Below, piece by piece: positions 49,667-58,675 of a stretch of 59,565 nucleotides of DNA. The notes under the pieces are model-generated. The model worked only from the letters and a program-made list of their open reading frames with translations. It was not told the DNA's origin and ran no database searches. The stretch comes from Bradyrhizobium sp. 132 (GTDB taxonomy: Bacteria > Pseudomonadota > Alphaproteobacteria > Rhizobiales > Xanthobacteraceae), in NCBI RefSeq assembly GCF_023074185.1, contig NZ_JADPKY010000134.1, positions 1 through 59,565 on the forward strand, in the 5' to 3' direction. Position 1 is the stretch's first letter, and each line of letters starts with the position of its first letter. Position numbers and translations under genes: made by a program.

Positions 49667-51336
49667 ATGCGCATTCTGCTTTTGTCGCATTCCTTCAACA
49701 ACTTGACGCAGCGGCTGCATGTCGAACTCAGCGAGGTGGCCATGAGGTCTCCGTCGAGTTCGATATCCATCCCGACGTGACCCGCGAAGGCGTTGCCCTG
49801 TATCGGCCCGACCTCGTTATCGCGCCGTTCTTGAAACGGGCGATCCCGGACGAGGTCTGACGTGGCGTGGCGTGCGTTGCCTCATCGTGCACCCCGGCCC
49901 GCCCGGTGACCGCGGTCCTGCGGCTCTCGACTGGGCCATTCTCGAGGGCGTCGCGGAGTGGGGTGTCACGGTGCTGCAGGCGGATGGCGAGTTCGACGCC
50001 GGTCCAATCTGGGTCCATCGCACGTTCCCGATGCGGCGTGCCGCGAAGTCCACCATCTACCGCAACGAGGTCACCTCCTACGCGGTGGAGGCGGTGCTCG
50101 AGGCCATTGCCGCGATCGAGGCCGGGCACGAGGCGCCCGCGCCAACGGCGAGCGACGATCCGCGCATTTGCGTGCGGGGGCCCTGTCGGCAAGCGGATCG
50201 CGCGATCGACTGGCAGCACGACACAACCGTCGAGGTGCTTCGCAAGATCGACAGCGCCGACGGCATGCCCGGCTTGACCGACAGTCTGTTCTGGCAGGAC
50301 GTCCGGCTGTTCGATGCGCATGAGGCCCATGGCATCTCCGGCGAACCCGGCACCGTGGTGGCGCAGTGCGACGGTGCGCTGGCCCGGGCGACCGTCGACG
50401 GCGCGGTCTGGATCGGCCAGGCCCGGAGTGTCGCGCCGAAGAGCTTGAAACTTGCGGCGACGAAGATCTTCGCGTCGGAAGCGGCGCATCTGCCGCACAG
50501 GCCAGGACGCGGCTACGGTCCGATCGAATATCGCGAGCATTGCGAGGTTGGCGAGCTGCAATTCAACTTCTACAACGGCGCCATGAGCTCCGACAATTGC
50601 AAGGCACTGCTCAACGCTTGAACCGCGCTTGCGCGCGCAACCAAGGTGCTGCTGCTGACCGGCGGCCGTGATTATTGGTCGAACGGCATTCATCATGCCG
50701 AGATCGAGCCCGCCGACAGCGCAGCGGATGAGTCCTGGCGCAACATCAACGCCATCGACGATTTTGCGCGGGCCATCATCGAGACCACCGATCGGCTGGT
50801 TGTTTCCGTCGTTCGCGGCAATGCCGGCGCAGGCGGTGTGTTCCTCAGCCTCGCCGCCGACGAGGTCTGGGCCAGCGATCGGATCGTGCTCAATCCGCAT
50901 TACAAGGACATGGGCAATCTCTACGGTTGGGAATACTGGACTTATCTTCTGCCGCGCCGCGCGGGTGCCGCGAATGCGGCCATGATCACTCAATGCCGGC
51001 TGCCGACGGGCGTGGCTGAGGCCGGTCGCCTCGGCATCGTCGATCGCGTGCTGACGGCCAGGGGCGCTGCAACGGACGATCTCGTGAGGCTCGCCGCCGC
51101 GCTTGCATCGGATCCCGACTATGCCGCGCGCCTCGTCGACAAGCGAAGGCGCCGCGCCGCCGACGAAGCCGCTCGAGCCGTACCGCAACGAGGAGCTGCG
51201 CCGCATGCGGCTCAACTTCTACGGCTTCGATCCAAGCTACCACGTGGCGCGTTACAATTTCATTCACAAGGCCCCGAAGTCGCGTACGCCGCTGACCATC
51301 GCTAATCACCGGTCGCGGCGTGAGCGCGAACGATGA
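49667..51336 (+). pseudogene. hypX: Broken hypX/hoxX (CO-ligand synthesis protein)
   Basis: HypX (about 550 residues) makes the CO ligand of the NiFe site from formyl-THF under oxygen. Here it is in pieces. MRILLLSHSFNNLTQRLHVE is followed by a frameshift near 49736, then HEVSVEFDIHPDVTREGVAL to a stop at 49858. A new frame gives RCLIVHPGPPGDRGPAALDW onward, interrupted by an in-frame TGA at 50619-50621. The same frame resumes with VLLLTGGRDYWSNGIHHAEI, the enoyl-hydratase-like half. A last shift near 51160 leads to KPLEPYRNEELRRMRLNFYG and a stop at 51336. Formyl-transferase and crotonase halves are both recognisable, but at least four lesions prevent a full product. Confidence 0.9.
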
Positions 51337-51359
51337 TCCCGCGCTCGCGAGCGCGCCGC

Positions 51360-52343
51360 GTATGAATCTGACCGCGCTCGAGGCTGGCACGCCGATCGGA
51401 GCCGGCGCGTCGGCCTTCTGCGCGGCAATTCCGAGGAGCACGAACGTCTCCAAGCAGAAGCTGTCAGTTTTTTTGGAGCAAGAACGGCACTCTTTTGGCG
51501 TCGGTTATGTCGCAAATTTTGCTCACATGACAACGCTGTCCCAGCGGGACAATTTACTTATCCTGGATTTCCTGGTGCACGCAAATCTTCATTTAGGCAC
51601 GCGTGCCGGTTCGGGTCCGAGTTTCAATAAGCCTCCATAACGATTCTTGCTTGGTCGAAAACACAGCGCGACTGGCGGGCCAACAGCGGAATAGGCCGCG
51701 CCTGGATCGTGGTCGAAAGTCTCTATAGCATGGATGGCGATTTCGCGCCGCTCGAAGAACCTTATCGCAATCGCGGCCCGACCCGATGCATTCCTGATCG
51801 TGGATGAGGCGCATACAGGCGTCTACGGCGAGCAAGGGCGGGAGCTAACCGCGCCTTGTGAGGGGCGCGAAAATCTTCCGGTCGTTCACACCTGTGGCAA
51901 GGCGCTCGGTGCCGCCGGCGCGCTTGTCACTGCATCCGGCGTGCTGCGCAGTTTAACGGTCAATCGCTGTCGTCCTTTCATCTTCGCCGCCGCACCCTCG
52001 TCCTTGTCATCGCCGTGCGGGCAGCGCTGTCGATCCTGCAGGAGGAGTCCGAGCGTCAGCAGCATCTGGCCAAGCTCGTCACTTTTGCGCATCGGCAGAT
52101 GCGTAAACGTGGCTGGCAAAGTCCTTCGGGCTCGCAGATTGTGCCCTGTATCGTTGGCGACATGCGCGCAATGCGGCTTGCCTCTGCACTGCAGGCTCGA
52201 GGCTTTGATATCCGTCGATCCGGCCGCCAACGGTGCCAGTTGGCACGCTCGTCTATGAATTTCACTGACGCTCAACGTCGCCGAGGAGGATGTGCTTGCA
52301 ATGCTTGATGCTCTAAGCGAGGAGACGACAAATGAGGCTCAAT
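51360..52343 (+). pseudogene. bioF: Decayed bioF (8-amino-7-oxononanoate synthase)
   Basis: Several frames assemble into a PLP-dependent AON synthase: LTALEAGTPIGAGAS, GNSEEHERLQAEAVSFFGA and GYVANFAHMTTLSQRDNLLI. After a poorly preserved part, GRAWIVVESLYSMDGDFAPL, DAFLIVDEAHTGVYGEQGR and VVHTCGKALGAAGALV follow, the last with the PLP lysine. The C-terminal half is spread over two more frames (VRAALSILQEESERQQHLAK; GFDIRR; VLAMLDALSEETTNEAQ). At least four frameshifts exclude function. Its stop overlaps the start of a degenerate bioD copy (ATGA), showing an ancestral bioFD operon. Confidence 0.85.
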
Positions 52344-52520
52344 GAGCCAGCAGATCTGTTGACCGTTACGGATACCAAAGTCCGAAGATCGGTTTTTTTC
52401 CGCAATGTCGGTCGATCTCATGCGCGCGAAATTGCAAACCTATTCAGCCTGGCCGCGAAGGAGAGACCAGCGAGCTCGTCGCACGGCTGGGCGATCCCCA
52501 GCTTTGATCGTTCCAAACCT
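52341..52520 (+). pseudogene. bioD: Degenerate first copy of the bioD 5' end
   Basis: The DNA starting ATGAGCCAGCAGATC aligns with the start of the bioD chimera at 52759, which begins with the same 15 bases. Similarity continues through the P-loop region and the GAAGGAGAGACC stretch. Insertions and deletions destroy the frame. It directly follows the bioF remnant, so it is the original partner of that gene. Confidence 0.75.
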
Positions 52521-52758
52521 CAGATCGCCTCGCGTGCTTTGCTTGAGGAAGCTCGAGATCCGTCTCGCATGAAAAGCTTTGTATTCGACTGATCGGGCGC
52601 CGCAATTCGGCAACAAGCGGCCAACAATTGGGTAAATTGGGCTCATAGCTCAGGCAATAAAGAGCGCGAATTTGGATACTATCCGTCGATTAGGGTGGAG
52701 CAAAATGACAGCATTCGCTGCTCGATGCGCTCACTGAGAAGACGAGAGGAGGCGCTCG

Positions 52759-54108
52759 ATGAGCCAGCAGATCGTGGTGACCGGTACGGGTACTGGAATC
52801 GGAAAAGCCGTGTTTTCCGCGGGGCTCGCCAATCTCCTCGGCGCCAACTACTGGAAGCCAATTCAGGCCGGTCTCGAAGGAGAGACCGATGCTCAGATCG
52901 TCGCGCGACTGGGCGGTCTGTCGGCCGATCGCATCGTACCGGAGCGTTACCGCCTGACAACGCCTGCTTCGCCCAACCATTCCGCGGAACTTGACGGAGT
53001 TCGCATCGACGCGGATTCGCTCAATGTGCCAGATACTGCGGAGCGGCCGCTCGTGGTCGAGGGCGCCGGCGGGCTAATGGTGCCGCTGAGTGGCAGTACA
53101 CTCTACATTGATGTCTTTCAGCGATGGCGGCTACCAGTCGTTCTCTGTGCGAGCACAGCGCTTGGCACAATCAATCACACACTGCTCTCGATAGAGGCAC
53201 TGCGAAGGCGCGAGATCTGCATTCTTGGGATTGCCTTCATTGGCGAAAAAAATGCTGAGGCGCAGATTGCTATTCGCGAGATTGGGCGGGCGCGTTGGCT
53301 CGGGCGATTGCCCTGGCTTTCTTCCCTAACCATGGACACGCTGCAGACAGCGTTCAAAGCGTCATTCCGCTGCGATGATTTCATACACTACCGTGCCGAG
53401 CATCTGTTTGCGCTCGATCAGGCACTCGCCCTTTACGACGCCTATCGCGAGAAGGCATCTGCCTGCGATGTCCGGATCGAAGCTGTGTTGAAGGAACTCA
53501 GCACCCACAGGGGTCGTGATCATGGATCAGCACCGCCAGTCTCGCGGCGTCGGAACAGAACCGATCAGGCGAACGCTCTGGCTTTCGACGTCCGGGCGGC
53601 GCTGTTCGTGTTGCTCGGAAAGGACATCACTATGATCGACGGCCTCGGCCCTTACCTTTCGCTGAAGTTGATCGCGGAATGCGGCGACGACCTTACCTCA
53701 TGGCCAAGTGCAAAGCATTTTACCTCCTGGCTGGGGTTGGCTCCGAGCAATAAGATCTCCGGCGGCAAAGTGCTCTCGTCACGAACGCGCCGATCCGGCG
53801 GTCGGGCCGCGGCTCTTCTGCGCCTCGCTGCCGTCACCGTCGGACGCACTGACACCGCGCTCGGCGCCTTTTACAGGCGCCTCTCGTCCCGCATCGGCAA
53901 GGCCAAGGCGGTGACCGCCACGGCCCGCAAGATCGCAGTCCTGTTCTACAACGCGGTGCGACACGGAATGGAGTATGTCGATCCGGGGGCCTCATCCTAC
54001 GAGACGCGCTACCGCACGCGAGTCGTCAACGATCTGCATCGGCGTGCCAAGGCATTCGGGTTTGTTCTCCAGCCAGTGGAGCCGAAAGCTGGTGCTGCCG
54101 TTTCTTAG
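52759..54108 (+). CDS. bioD: BioD (dethiobiotin synthetase)-IS110 transposase chimeric ORF
   Basis: A 449-residue open frame. Residues 1 to about 208 are dethiobiotin synthetase: QQIVVTGTGTGIGKAVFSAG, KPIQAGLEGETDAQI, PLVVEGAGGLMVPLSGS, CASTALGTINHTLLSIEAL, and the C-terminal TMDTLQTAFKASFRCDDF. From about residue 210 it runs straight into the C-terminal half of an IS110-family transposase (HYRAEHLFALDQAL to PKAGAAVS). In the P-loop, GKT is replaced by GKA (Ala17), removing the threonine that coordinates magnesium, so ATP use may be impaired. GAGAGGAGG precedes the ATG. BioD is nearly full length, because the element joined just before its stop. Whether the chimera is expressed or active is unknown. 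Confidence 0.75.
   Translation: MSQQIVVTGTGTGIGKAVFSAGLANLLGANYWKPIQAGLEGETDAQIVARLGGLSADRIVPERYRLTTPASPNHSAELDGVRIDADSLNVPDTAERPLVVEGAGGLMVPLSGSTLYIDVFQRWRLPVVLCASTALGTINHTLLSIEALRRREICILGIAFIGEKNAEAQIAIREIGRARWLGRLPWLSSLTMDTLQTAFKASFRCDDFIHYRAEHLFALDQALALYDAYREKASACDVRIEAVLKELSTHRGRDHGSAPPVSRRRNRTDQANALAFDVRAALFVLLGKDITMIDGLGPYLSLKLIAECGDDLTSWPSAKHFTSWLGLAPSNKISGGKVLSSRTRRSGGRAAALLRLAAVTVGRTDTALGAFYRRLSSRIGKAKAVTATARKIAVLFYNAVRHGMEYVDPGASSYETRYRTRVVNDLHRRAKAFGFVLQPVEPKAGAAVS
53386..54108 (+). mobile_element. IS110-family transposase, C-terminal half (Transposase_20)
   Basis: About 240 residues correspond to the linker and C-terminal domain of IS110-type DEDD transposases: DGLGPYLSLKLIAECGDDLT, FTSWLGLAPSNKISGGKVLS, KAVTATARKIAVLFYNAVRH and the end FGFVLQPVEPKAGA. 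The N-terminal RuvC-like catalytic domain with the DEDD residues is absent, so the element cannot transpose. It fused in frame to bioD on the left and abuts a truncated IS3 gene on the right. Confidence 0.85.
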
Positions 54109-54368
54109 GAATCGTTCTCCAGCGTCAGCTCCCCGATCTTGGCGTGCAGCGACTTTACGTCCACAGCCGGCACGGCGGCCGTCACACTTCCAGATCCGAA
54201 AACCTCGGAAGCTCCTCCCTCGAGCTGCGCCTTCCACGCCATAATCTGATTAGGATGGACGTCAAATTGCTCAGCCAGTTGAGCTATCGTTCGGTCACCC
54301 TTCACGGCAGCGAGTGCCACCTTGGCCTTGAAAGCCGGCGTGTGGTTCCGGCGCGGTCGTCTGCTCAT
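54105..54368 (-). mobile_element. IS3-family transposase OrfA, truncated
   Basis: The 87-residue HTH protein begins MSRRPRRNHTPAFKAKVALA and continues DRTIAQLAEQFDVHPNQIMA to KIGELTLENDS. This is the N-terminal DNA-binding part of IS3-family (IS407/IS2-like) OrfA. Relatives continue for a few more residues (ENDFLEGAL) and then OrfB. Here the frame ends where the IS110 fragment ends, so one element was cut by the other. No OrfB is visible. Confidence 0.8.
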
Positions 54369-54789
54369 GGTCTCTCCTGTTCGCGGCGATTATCGCCGCC
54401 GTCAGGCAGAAACTCCATTTATCCTCCTGTTCAAATTTGCGGGGCCAGCTCTCTACCACACCTATATGAAACTCATGATCTAGGGCGTCCCGAGTTCGCC
54501 GTTCAGTGCGCGCACCCTGCAAACCAAGTAATCTAGGCGCAAATGTCCCAAGAATGGGGAGCAGCTTACCCATTATTCGGTCAGTTCTATTGTACGGCCC
54601 ACTTGAGGCGACGGCGGCGCCTTAAGTGACAGAACCACCCGCTTGACACAACGGTGGGGCGTAGGGTTGAATACTTTCGCGTCGAAACTTTGTGAACGGT
54701 CATTCTGAAGTCCGTAGGTAATTGAAAAATCCGCATTTATGCGGGATATTCCGCTACGCTGATGCAAGCGATCACAATAGGAGGGAGAT
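54369..54789. other. Intergenic (420 bases) with a small palindrome
   Basis: No supportable ORF. CCGCAT-TT-ATGCGG at 54731-54744 is a perfect 6-bp inverted repeat 46 bases before the next gene and could be an operator or a weak attenuator hairpin. GGAGGGAG is the ribosome site of the downstream gene. Confidence 0.45.
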
Positions 54790-55590
54790 GTGCGCGCATT
54801 TTCACGGCGCAGTTTCGCTTCGGGCCTGCTGCTGACCGCGCTTGGCAGCGAAGGGGTCCGCTCCCAGATCATTCAGCAATCGCCTCCTCTGCCTCGCACC
54901 GAGCTCTTCAATTCGGGGGATTTTTTGTGGCCGAAAAAGCCCGGCGAATTCGTTCCGTACAGCCAGCAGGCAAATGCCGGCCCCGAGCACGACGCTGCAA
55001 TTTGGCAAAAGGAAAAGCAGCAATTTCTTGAGCAAGCTGCCAGGGAATCATCGGGTCTCTCCGCGAGTCAATTGGCCCAGATAAAGGATCTCGACTACCG
55101 CGAGTTTCTTGCGCGTTACGAAGCTGATCAACGGCCAGGAACGCCCGGCGTGTACTCATCAGGGGGGGGTGTCTATGTTGGCCACGTCGCCATCGTAAAC
55201 ATAACGAGCGATCGTAAGCCTGAGGTGGTAGAAGCTATTTGGGGCGCGGGCGTTGTTCGTCATTCTTACGAAAGTTGGCTGGCTGGACGCCAAGGCGAGG
55301 TCGTTTGGCTGGGCAGACTGCGCGACCGTTCGGCAGAAGATCGAGCCCGGATCAGTACGGAAGCCGCAAAGTACGTCGGCCGACCATACAACTTTTGGAA
55401 CTTTAATTTGAACGACGACAGCGGTTTCTATTGCTCGAAACTGGCTTGGCTATCGGTTTTTCGAAGCCTTGGATTTGCGCTCGATGGAGATCCCAACCCT
55501 CAACGAGGGTTTTGGTTCTCACCGAAACAGATGCTGTACTTGCCAGTTGTTGATAGACTCTACGATCCCGGCCCCTATGCGTATCGTTGA
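54790..55590 (+). CDS. Exported YiiX/YebB-type (permuted papain-fold) hydrolase
   Basis: The 266-residue protein resembles the YiiX/NlpC-P60-like family (DUF830). It has NSGDFLWPKKPGEFVPYS near the start, GVYVGHVAIVNI with the catalytic His, the EAIWGAGVVRHSYESW strand, and KYVGRPYNFWNFNLNDD then FYCSKLAWLSVF with the catalytic Cys. In this circularly permuted fold Cys comes after His. The N terminus has a twin-arginine-like signal (SRRSFASGLLLTALGSEG), so the folded protein is probably exported. The GTG at 54790 follows GGAGGGAGAT. It is first in a tight set of three exported proteins: its stop lies just before the protease start. Substrates may be peptidoglycan or acyl/lipid conjugates. Confidence 0.75.
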   Translation: MRAFSRRSFASGLLLTALGSEGVRSQIIQQSPPLPRTELFNSGDFLWPKKPGEFVPYSQQANAGPEHDAAIWQKEKQQFLEQAARESSGLSASQLAQIKDLDYREFLARYEADQRPGTPGVYSSGGGVYVGHVAIVNITSDRKPEVVEAIWGAGVVRHSYESWLAGRQGEVVWLGRLRDRSAEDRARISTEAAKYVGRPYNFWNFNLNDDSGFYCSKLAWLSVFRSLGFALDGDPNPQRGFWFSPKQMLYLPVVDRLYDPGPYAYR

Positions 55591-55598
55591 GGATGACT

Positions 55599-56612
55599 AT
55601 GGCTTCTTACCTGCTGAGGCCGGCTGCGATTCTGCTCTTGATAGCGGTAGCGGTCACCGCAGAAACATCAAGAGCGCAAGATTTTGTTGGCATTAGATCC
55701 AAAGCGCAGGATTCCATTCTCTTTGTCCAGCGGGTAGTTCGTAACCGCGACGGCACCGGCGAGCATGTTGCCGACAGCGCAACAGGTTTCGTGGTTGCGT
55801 GCCGAGGGTATTTTCTAACGGCAGCCCACGTTGTTCAAAGCGTCACTTCTTCTCAGGAGCAAGCATACTACGCGTCTCCAGGTCCGCGTGACAGTCAGCG
55901 CTTTCAATTAGATTTGGTCAAGTCTGACGCGGACCTCGACGTAGCCCTGTTTCAGCTACCACCCTCACGCCCTTGGGCGCCACTTGCGATCGCTTCGTCC
56001 TCGGGCGTTCCAGATGACGCGAAAGTGCTTGTCTTGGGCTATGGCACTGGAAGTGACTTAGGCTCAAGCCAGGGGACCATACGAAATCACTTCGGACCAG
56101 GCGGCCGACTCAATACACAAGTCCCGTTCAATCATGGAGACAGCGGGGCTCCCGCATTCGACATTTCTGGCCGAGTGATAGGTATGGCAAGTAGCGGTTT
56201 AGCACTTGCAAATTCATTCACCGTGATTACGCCTTCCGATTATTTTCAGCCCCTGCTGTCCTTAACCGGCGTCAACAATGCCCAGAATTGTACGCCGCCA
56301 CCGACGCCAGTGTCAGCTTCGACTAAGTCTTTCCAGTTCTCTTTCACTGCGGAACCGGATCAGTCCCGTGAATTTTCACAGACGTTCTGCGTTGACGAGG
56401 GAGTTTCGGTTCGGCGGGTGGAAGTCCACACCGATTCCATTAATGGCGAGGGCACCCACATCATTTCCTCGTTGAAAGATACGGATCGACCGAATTGCGT
56501 GACGCTGCGCGTGTTTGTAAGGGGAAATGGCGTTGACCGCATCGGGGGCATTATCGTCAATTATCGAGGACGGGGCTGGATCTCCGGCGCGCTAAATGTA
56601 AGCTACGGCTGA
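55599..56612 (+). CDS. Exported trypsin-like serine protease
   Basis: The protein of about 337 residues has a signal peptide (RPAAILLLIAVAVTAETSRA) and a chymotrypsin-fold domain. The catalytic triad is visible: His in FLTAAHVVQSV, Asp in SDADLDVALFQLP, and Ser in VPFNHGDSGAPAFDISGRVI. After a Pro-rich linker (NCTPPPTPVSAS) an extra C-terminal beta-rich domain of about 95 residues follows, with two cysteines that could pair. It contains no PDZ domain, unlike DegP. I chose the ATG at 55599 with GAGG six bases upstream; 55587 (TTG, overlapping the previous stop) and 55593 are in frame too. It is probably periplasmic or secreted. Confidence 0.82.
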   Translation: MASYLLRPAAILLLIAVAVTAETSRAQDFVGIRSKAQDSILFVQRVVRNRDGTGEHVADSATGFVVACRGYFLTAAHVVQSVTSSQEQAYYASPGPRDSQRFQLDLVKSDADLDVALFQLPPSRPWAPLAIASSSGVPDDAKVLVLGYGTGSDLGSSQGTIRNHFGPGGRLNTQVPFNHGDSGAPAFDISGRVIGMASSGLALANSFTVITPSDYFQPLLSLTGVNNAQNCTPPPTPVSASTKSFQFSFTAEPDQSREFSQTFCVDEGVSVRRVEVHTDSINGEGTHIISSLKDTDRPNCVTLRVFVRGNGVDRIGGIIVNYRGRGWISGALNVSYG

Positions 56613-56668
56613 CCCTTATTTCGATATGCGAGCAATTAAGCCGGCCCGTCAGCAGGTGAGGATATGCG

Positions 56669-57475
56669 GTGAAATTCCGGGTCAAATACTTTGCAACTAT
56701 GTTGTTTATTTCACTTGCTGCGAAGGAGGCTTACGCGTCGAGCCTCCTAGATGTAGTTAATTCAATCAACGCTCGCTTGACGCAGTTTCAACTGATCAGC
56801 GTTGCGTTGCCGGTCCTTGTTGATAAGGCGGTGGTCGCGGCCTATGAGTTCAGGCGCACCGGCAACTCCGATGTTCCGGTCATCACATTCCGACCGAAGA
56901 ACTATTCCTTCCAGTACAACTTGACGCAGGATCCCACGAGATACTCCGTGAGCGATTTCTGTGAAGCTATTCACTCCACTAAACACCCGAACAAGCTGAA
57001 TTTTGTAGAGATCGCCGCTAAGCTGGGAAATGACCGCGAAGGGGAACTCGCCCGACTTGCCAAAGAAGGGCCTGTCGAGATAGCGCTTGCAGCATATTCA
57101 GCGGGTGTCTCGCTTCTCGAGGCAGGATATCGCTCTCAAGTATCTCTTCTTGGTACCGCTAGCGCTGATCCGAACGAGCCCGCCGACGCGCTCTATTCAA
57201 CGCCAGCGACGCACCAGACGTTTGGCGCGCTTTCACAAGATGATGGAAAGACGCTTTGGTACCGCGATATAGAGCGCTACTATGCTTTCAACGGCGGCTA
57301 CTTTTACAGGGATATACCCAATCTCCGATCGAATGAATTCTTGGTGAAAATTATGGGACCGATAATGAGCATATGCAGAGAGCCCACCACGGCGATAAGG
57401 ATTTTGGACGGATTGCTCATTTCAAACGAAAAATATTCGGATTCCGTAAGAGTGTTCATTCATATTTACAAGTAG
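56669..57475 (+). CDS. Exported protein of unknown function
   Basis: The 268-residue protein has a clear signal peptide (FRVKYFATMLFISLAAKEAYA). The mature part shows no domain I recognise. It has a helical start (LLDVVNSINARLTQFQ), a beta/aromatic middle (VITFRPKNYSFQYN) and single cysteines in VSDFCEAIHS and SICREPTT. The GTG start has GTGAGGA seven bases upstream. It lies 56 bases after the protease gene on the same strand, so it is probably cotranscribed and acts in the same compartment, perhaps as a partner, inhibitor or substrate of the two hydrolases. That role is inference. Confidence 0.65.
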   Translation: MKFRVKYFATMLFISLAAKEAYASSLLDVVNSINARLTQFQLISVALPVLVDKAVVAAYEFRRTGNSDVPVITFRPKNYSFQYNLTQDPTRYSVSDFCEAIHSTKHPNKLNFVEIAAKLGNDREGELARLAKEGPVEIALAAYSAGVSLLEAGYRSQVSLLGTASADPNEPADALYSTPATHQTFGALSQDDGKTLWYRDIERYYAFNGGYFYRDIPNLRSNEFLVKIMGPIMSICREPTTAIRILDGLLISNEKYSDSVRVFIHIYK

Positions 57476-57515
57476 TTGGTTAGCTTGAGCGAGCGCACGC
57501 CTAGGGAAAGATCTT

Positions 57516-58190
57516 TCATCCGAGTTGCGACCGCGCATGCAGAGGCGCCATGGTGCCTGTAGGAAAGCTGCCACGATCGTATGATCGCCGGACGCACGGG
57601 TGTACAAGTGCCTGCCCCTGAAAGGGTTTGGACGCGCCACGGACGCTCTTCGAAAATGCGCTCAAGTTTCGCCATTTCGTCTTCATGACGTGATGTTCGA
57701 TTAGCCCGTGCTCGACACACCACGATAGGAAGGCGCTGAAACCTCGGTGCGCATTGCAAGCGGCAATCTTGTGCTTTTTGGCAATGCGATCGATTATCTC
57801 TTTGATCTCAGCGCGAGAGATTTTGCTCAGGACTTTATCCCCCAATTTGGGGAGAAAGTGCCGCTCGAAAATTCTTACACGGTGTCTCGCATGTTCGCGA
57901 GAAACTTTTGGTAGATGTTCGGCCTTGAACGCGTCGTACGCTATTCGGAGCGACCCATCGCGCTAGGCAAGTCTCTCATCTGCGGGATCTTTGCCCGCTG
58001 CGATCTGTCCAAGGATCTCTCTGGCTTGCCGTCGTGCCTCGGTCGCGTTGATCGCGCTCGCGCTACCGAGCGTCAGTTTTCGAATGCGCATCCGATCTCT
58101 AGGGCGATAGAACGTAAGCGTGGTGCTGAGGCCCTTCAGATTGTTTGTGCGCAGTCTTGTGAGCGCCGCTAGAAGAGTCATCTTCTGCAA
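57516..58190 (-). pseudogene. Decayed tyrosine recombinase (phage/island integrase)
   Basis: Minus-strand frames read as the N-terminal arm and core-binding domains of a DUF4102-type integrase. They give RIRKLTLGSASAINATEARR and QAREILGQIAAGKDPADE, then after a shift DKVLSKISRAEIKEIIDRIA and AHRGFSAFLSWCVEHGLIEH. The catalytic domain with R-H-R-Y residues is not readable beyond a trace, and stops interrupt the frame. Such integrases mobilise islands into tRNA genes, but no tRNA is present here. It may mark an old island insertion within the symbiosis region. Confidence 0.75.
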
Positions 58191-58219
58191 GGGTGCTCAC
58201 AATGGACGACCATTCGGAC

Positions 58220-58580
58220 GACATAAGACGACCTGTCTCCGCGTGTCGAAGTGTATGCTGGAGTAGGCCGAAAGCAGTGGCCGGATGATTTGAAGGCCCA
58301 GATTGTCGCGGAAAGCCTCGAGCCAGGCGCGATTGTCACAGATGTCGCGCGTCGCCATGGGTGCCGGCCCCAGCAGGTGCACGACTGGCGGCGCCGGGCG
58401 CGTTTGGGCCAGTTGGTACTACCGGCTTCGGCGGACACGCTGTCGTTCGTGCCGGTGGTATCGGAATCGGCGCTACCGGCAGCCGCAGAGCCCACCGGGT
58501 CGCCGGAAGCAGCTGTTGTGACGGTTGAGCTCCAGGGGGCACGAGTTGAGGTGCGAGGGACGCTGGCCTTGCTGTGTTGA
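58220..58580 (+). mobile_element. IS66-family TnpA remnant
   Basis: An open frame of about 115 codons reads RVEVYAGVGRKQWPDDLKAQ and IVAESLEPGAIVTDVARRHG, then CRPQQVHDWRRRARLG, an HTH of IS66 TnpA. A low-complexity hinge follows, then VTVELQGARVEVRG. The frame ends early, where relatives continue with a short C-terminal helix. The start seems lost: an ATG at 58202 lies in another frame. TnpB and TnpC are missing, so the element is dead. Confidence 0.7.
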
Positions 58581-58675
58581 GTGATGTGTTCTTGGCGATT
58601 CGACGGACACGTTCATGCTGACGCCGCCCGCCAGCCTCATGATTTACGTTGCGACCCGACCTGTAGACTTCAGGA

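Noticed and set aside
49872..50621. 249-codon ORF that could be annotated as an independent formyltransferase-like protein
   Set aside because: It is the middle part of HypX: upstream and downstream frames continue the same family and the TGA at 50619 is an in-frame nonsense codon.
58074..58103. GTCAGTTTTCGAA similarity to a tts box (TtsI site)
   Set aside because: Only the first part matches, it lies within the integrase remnant, and no type III secretion gene follows.
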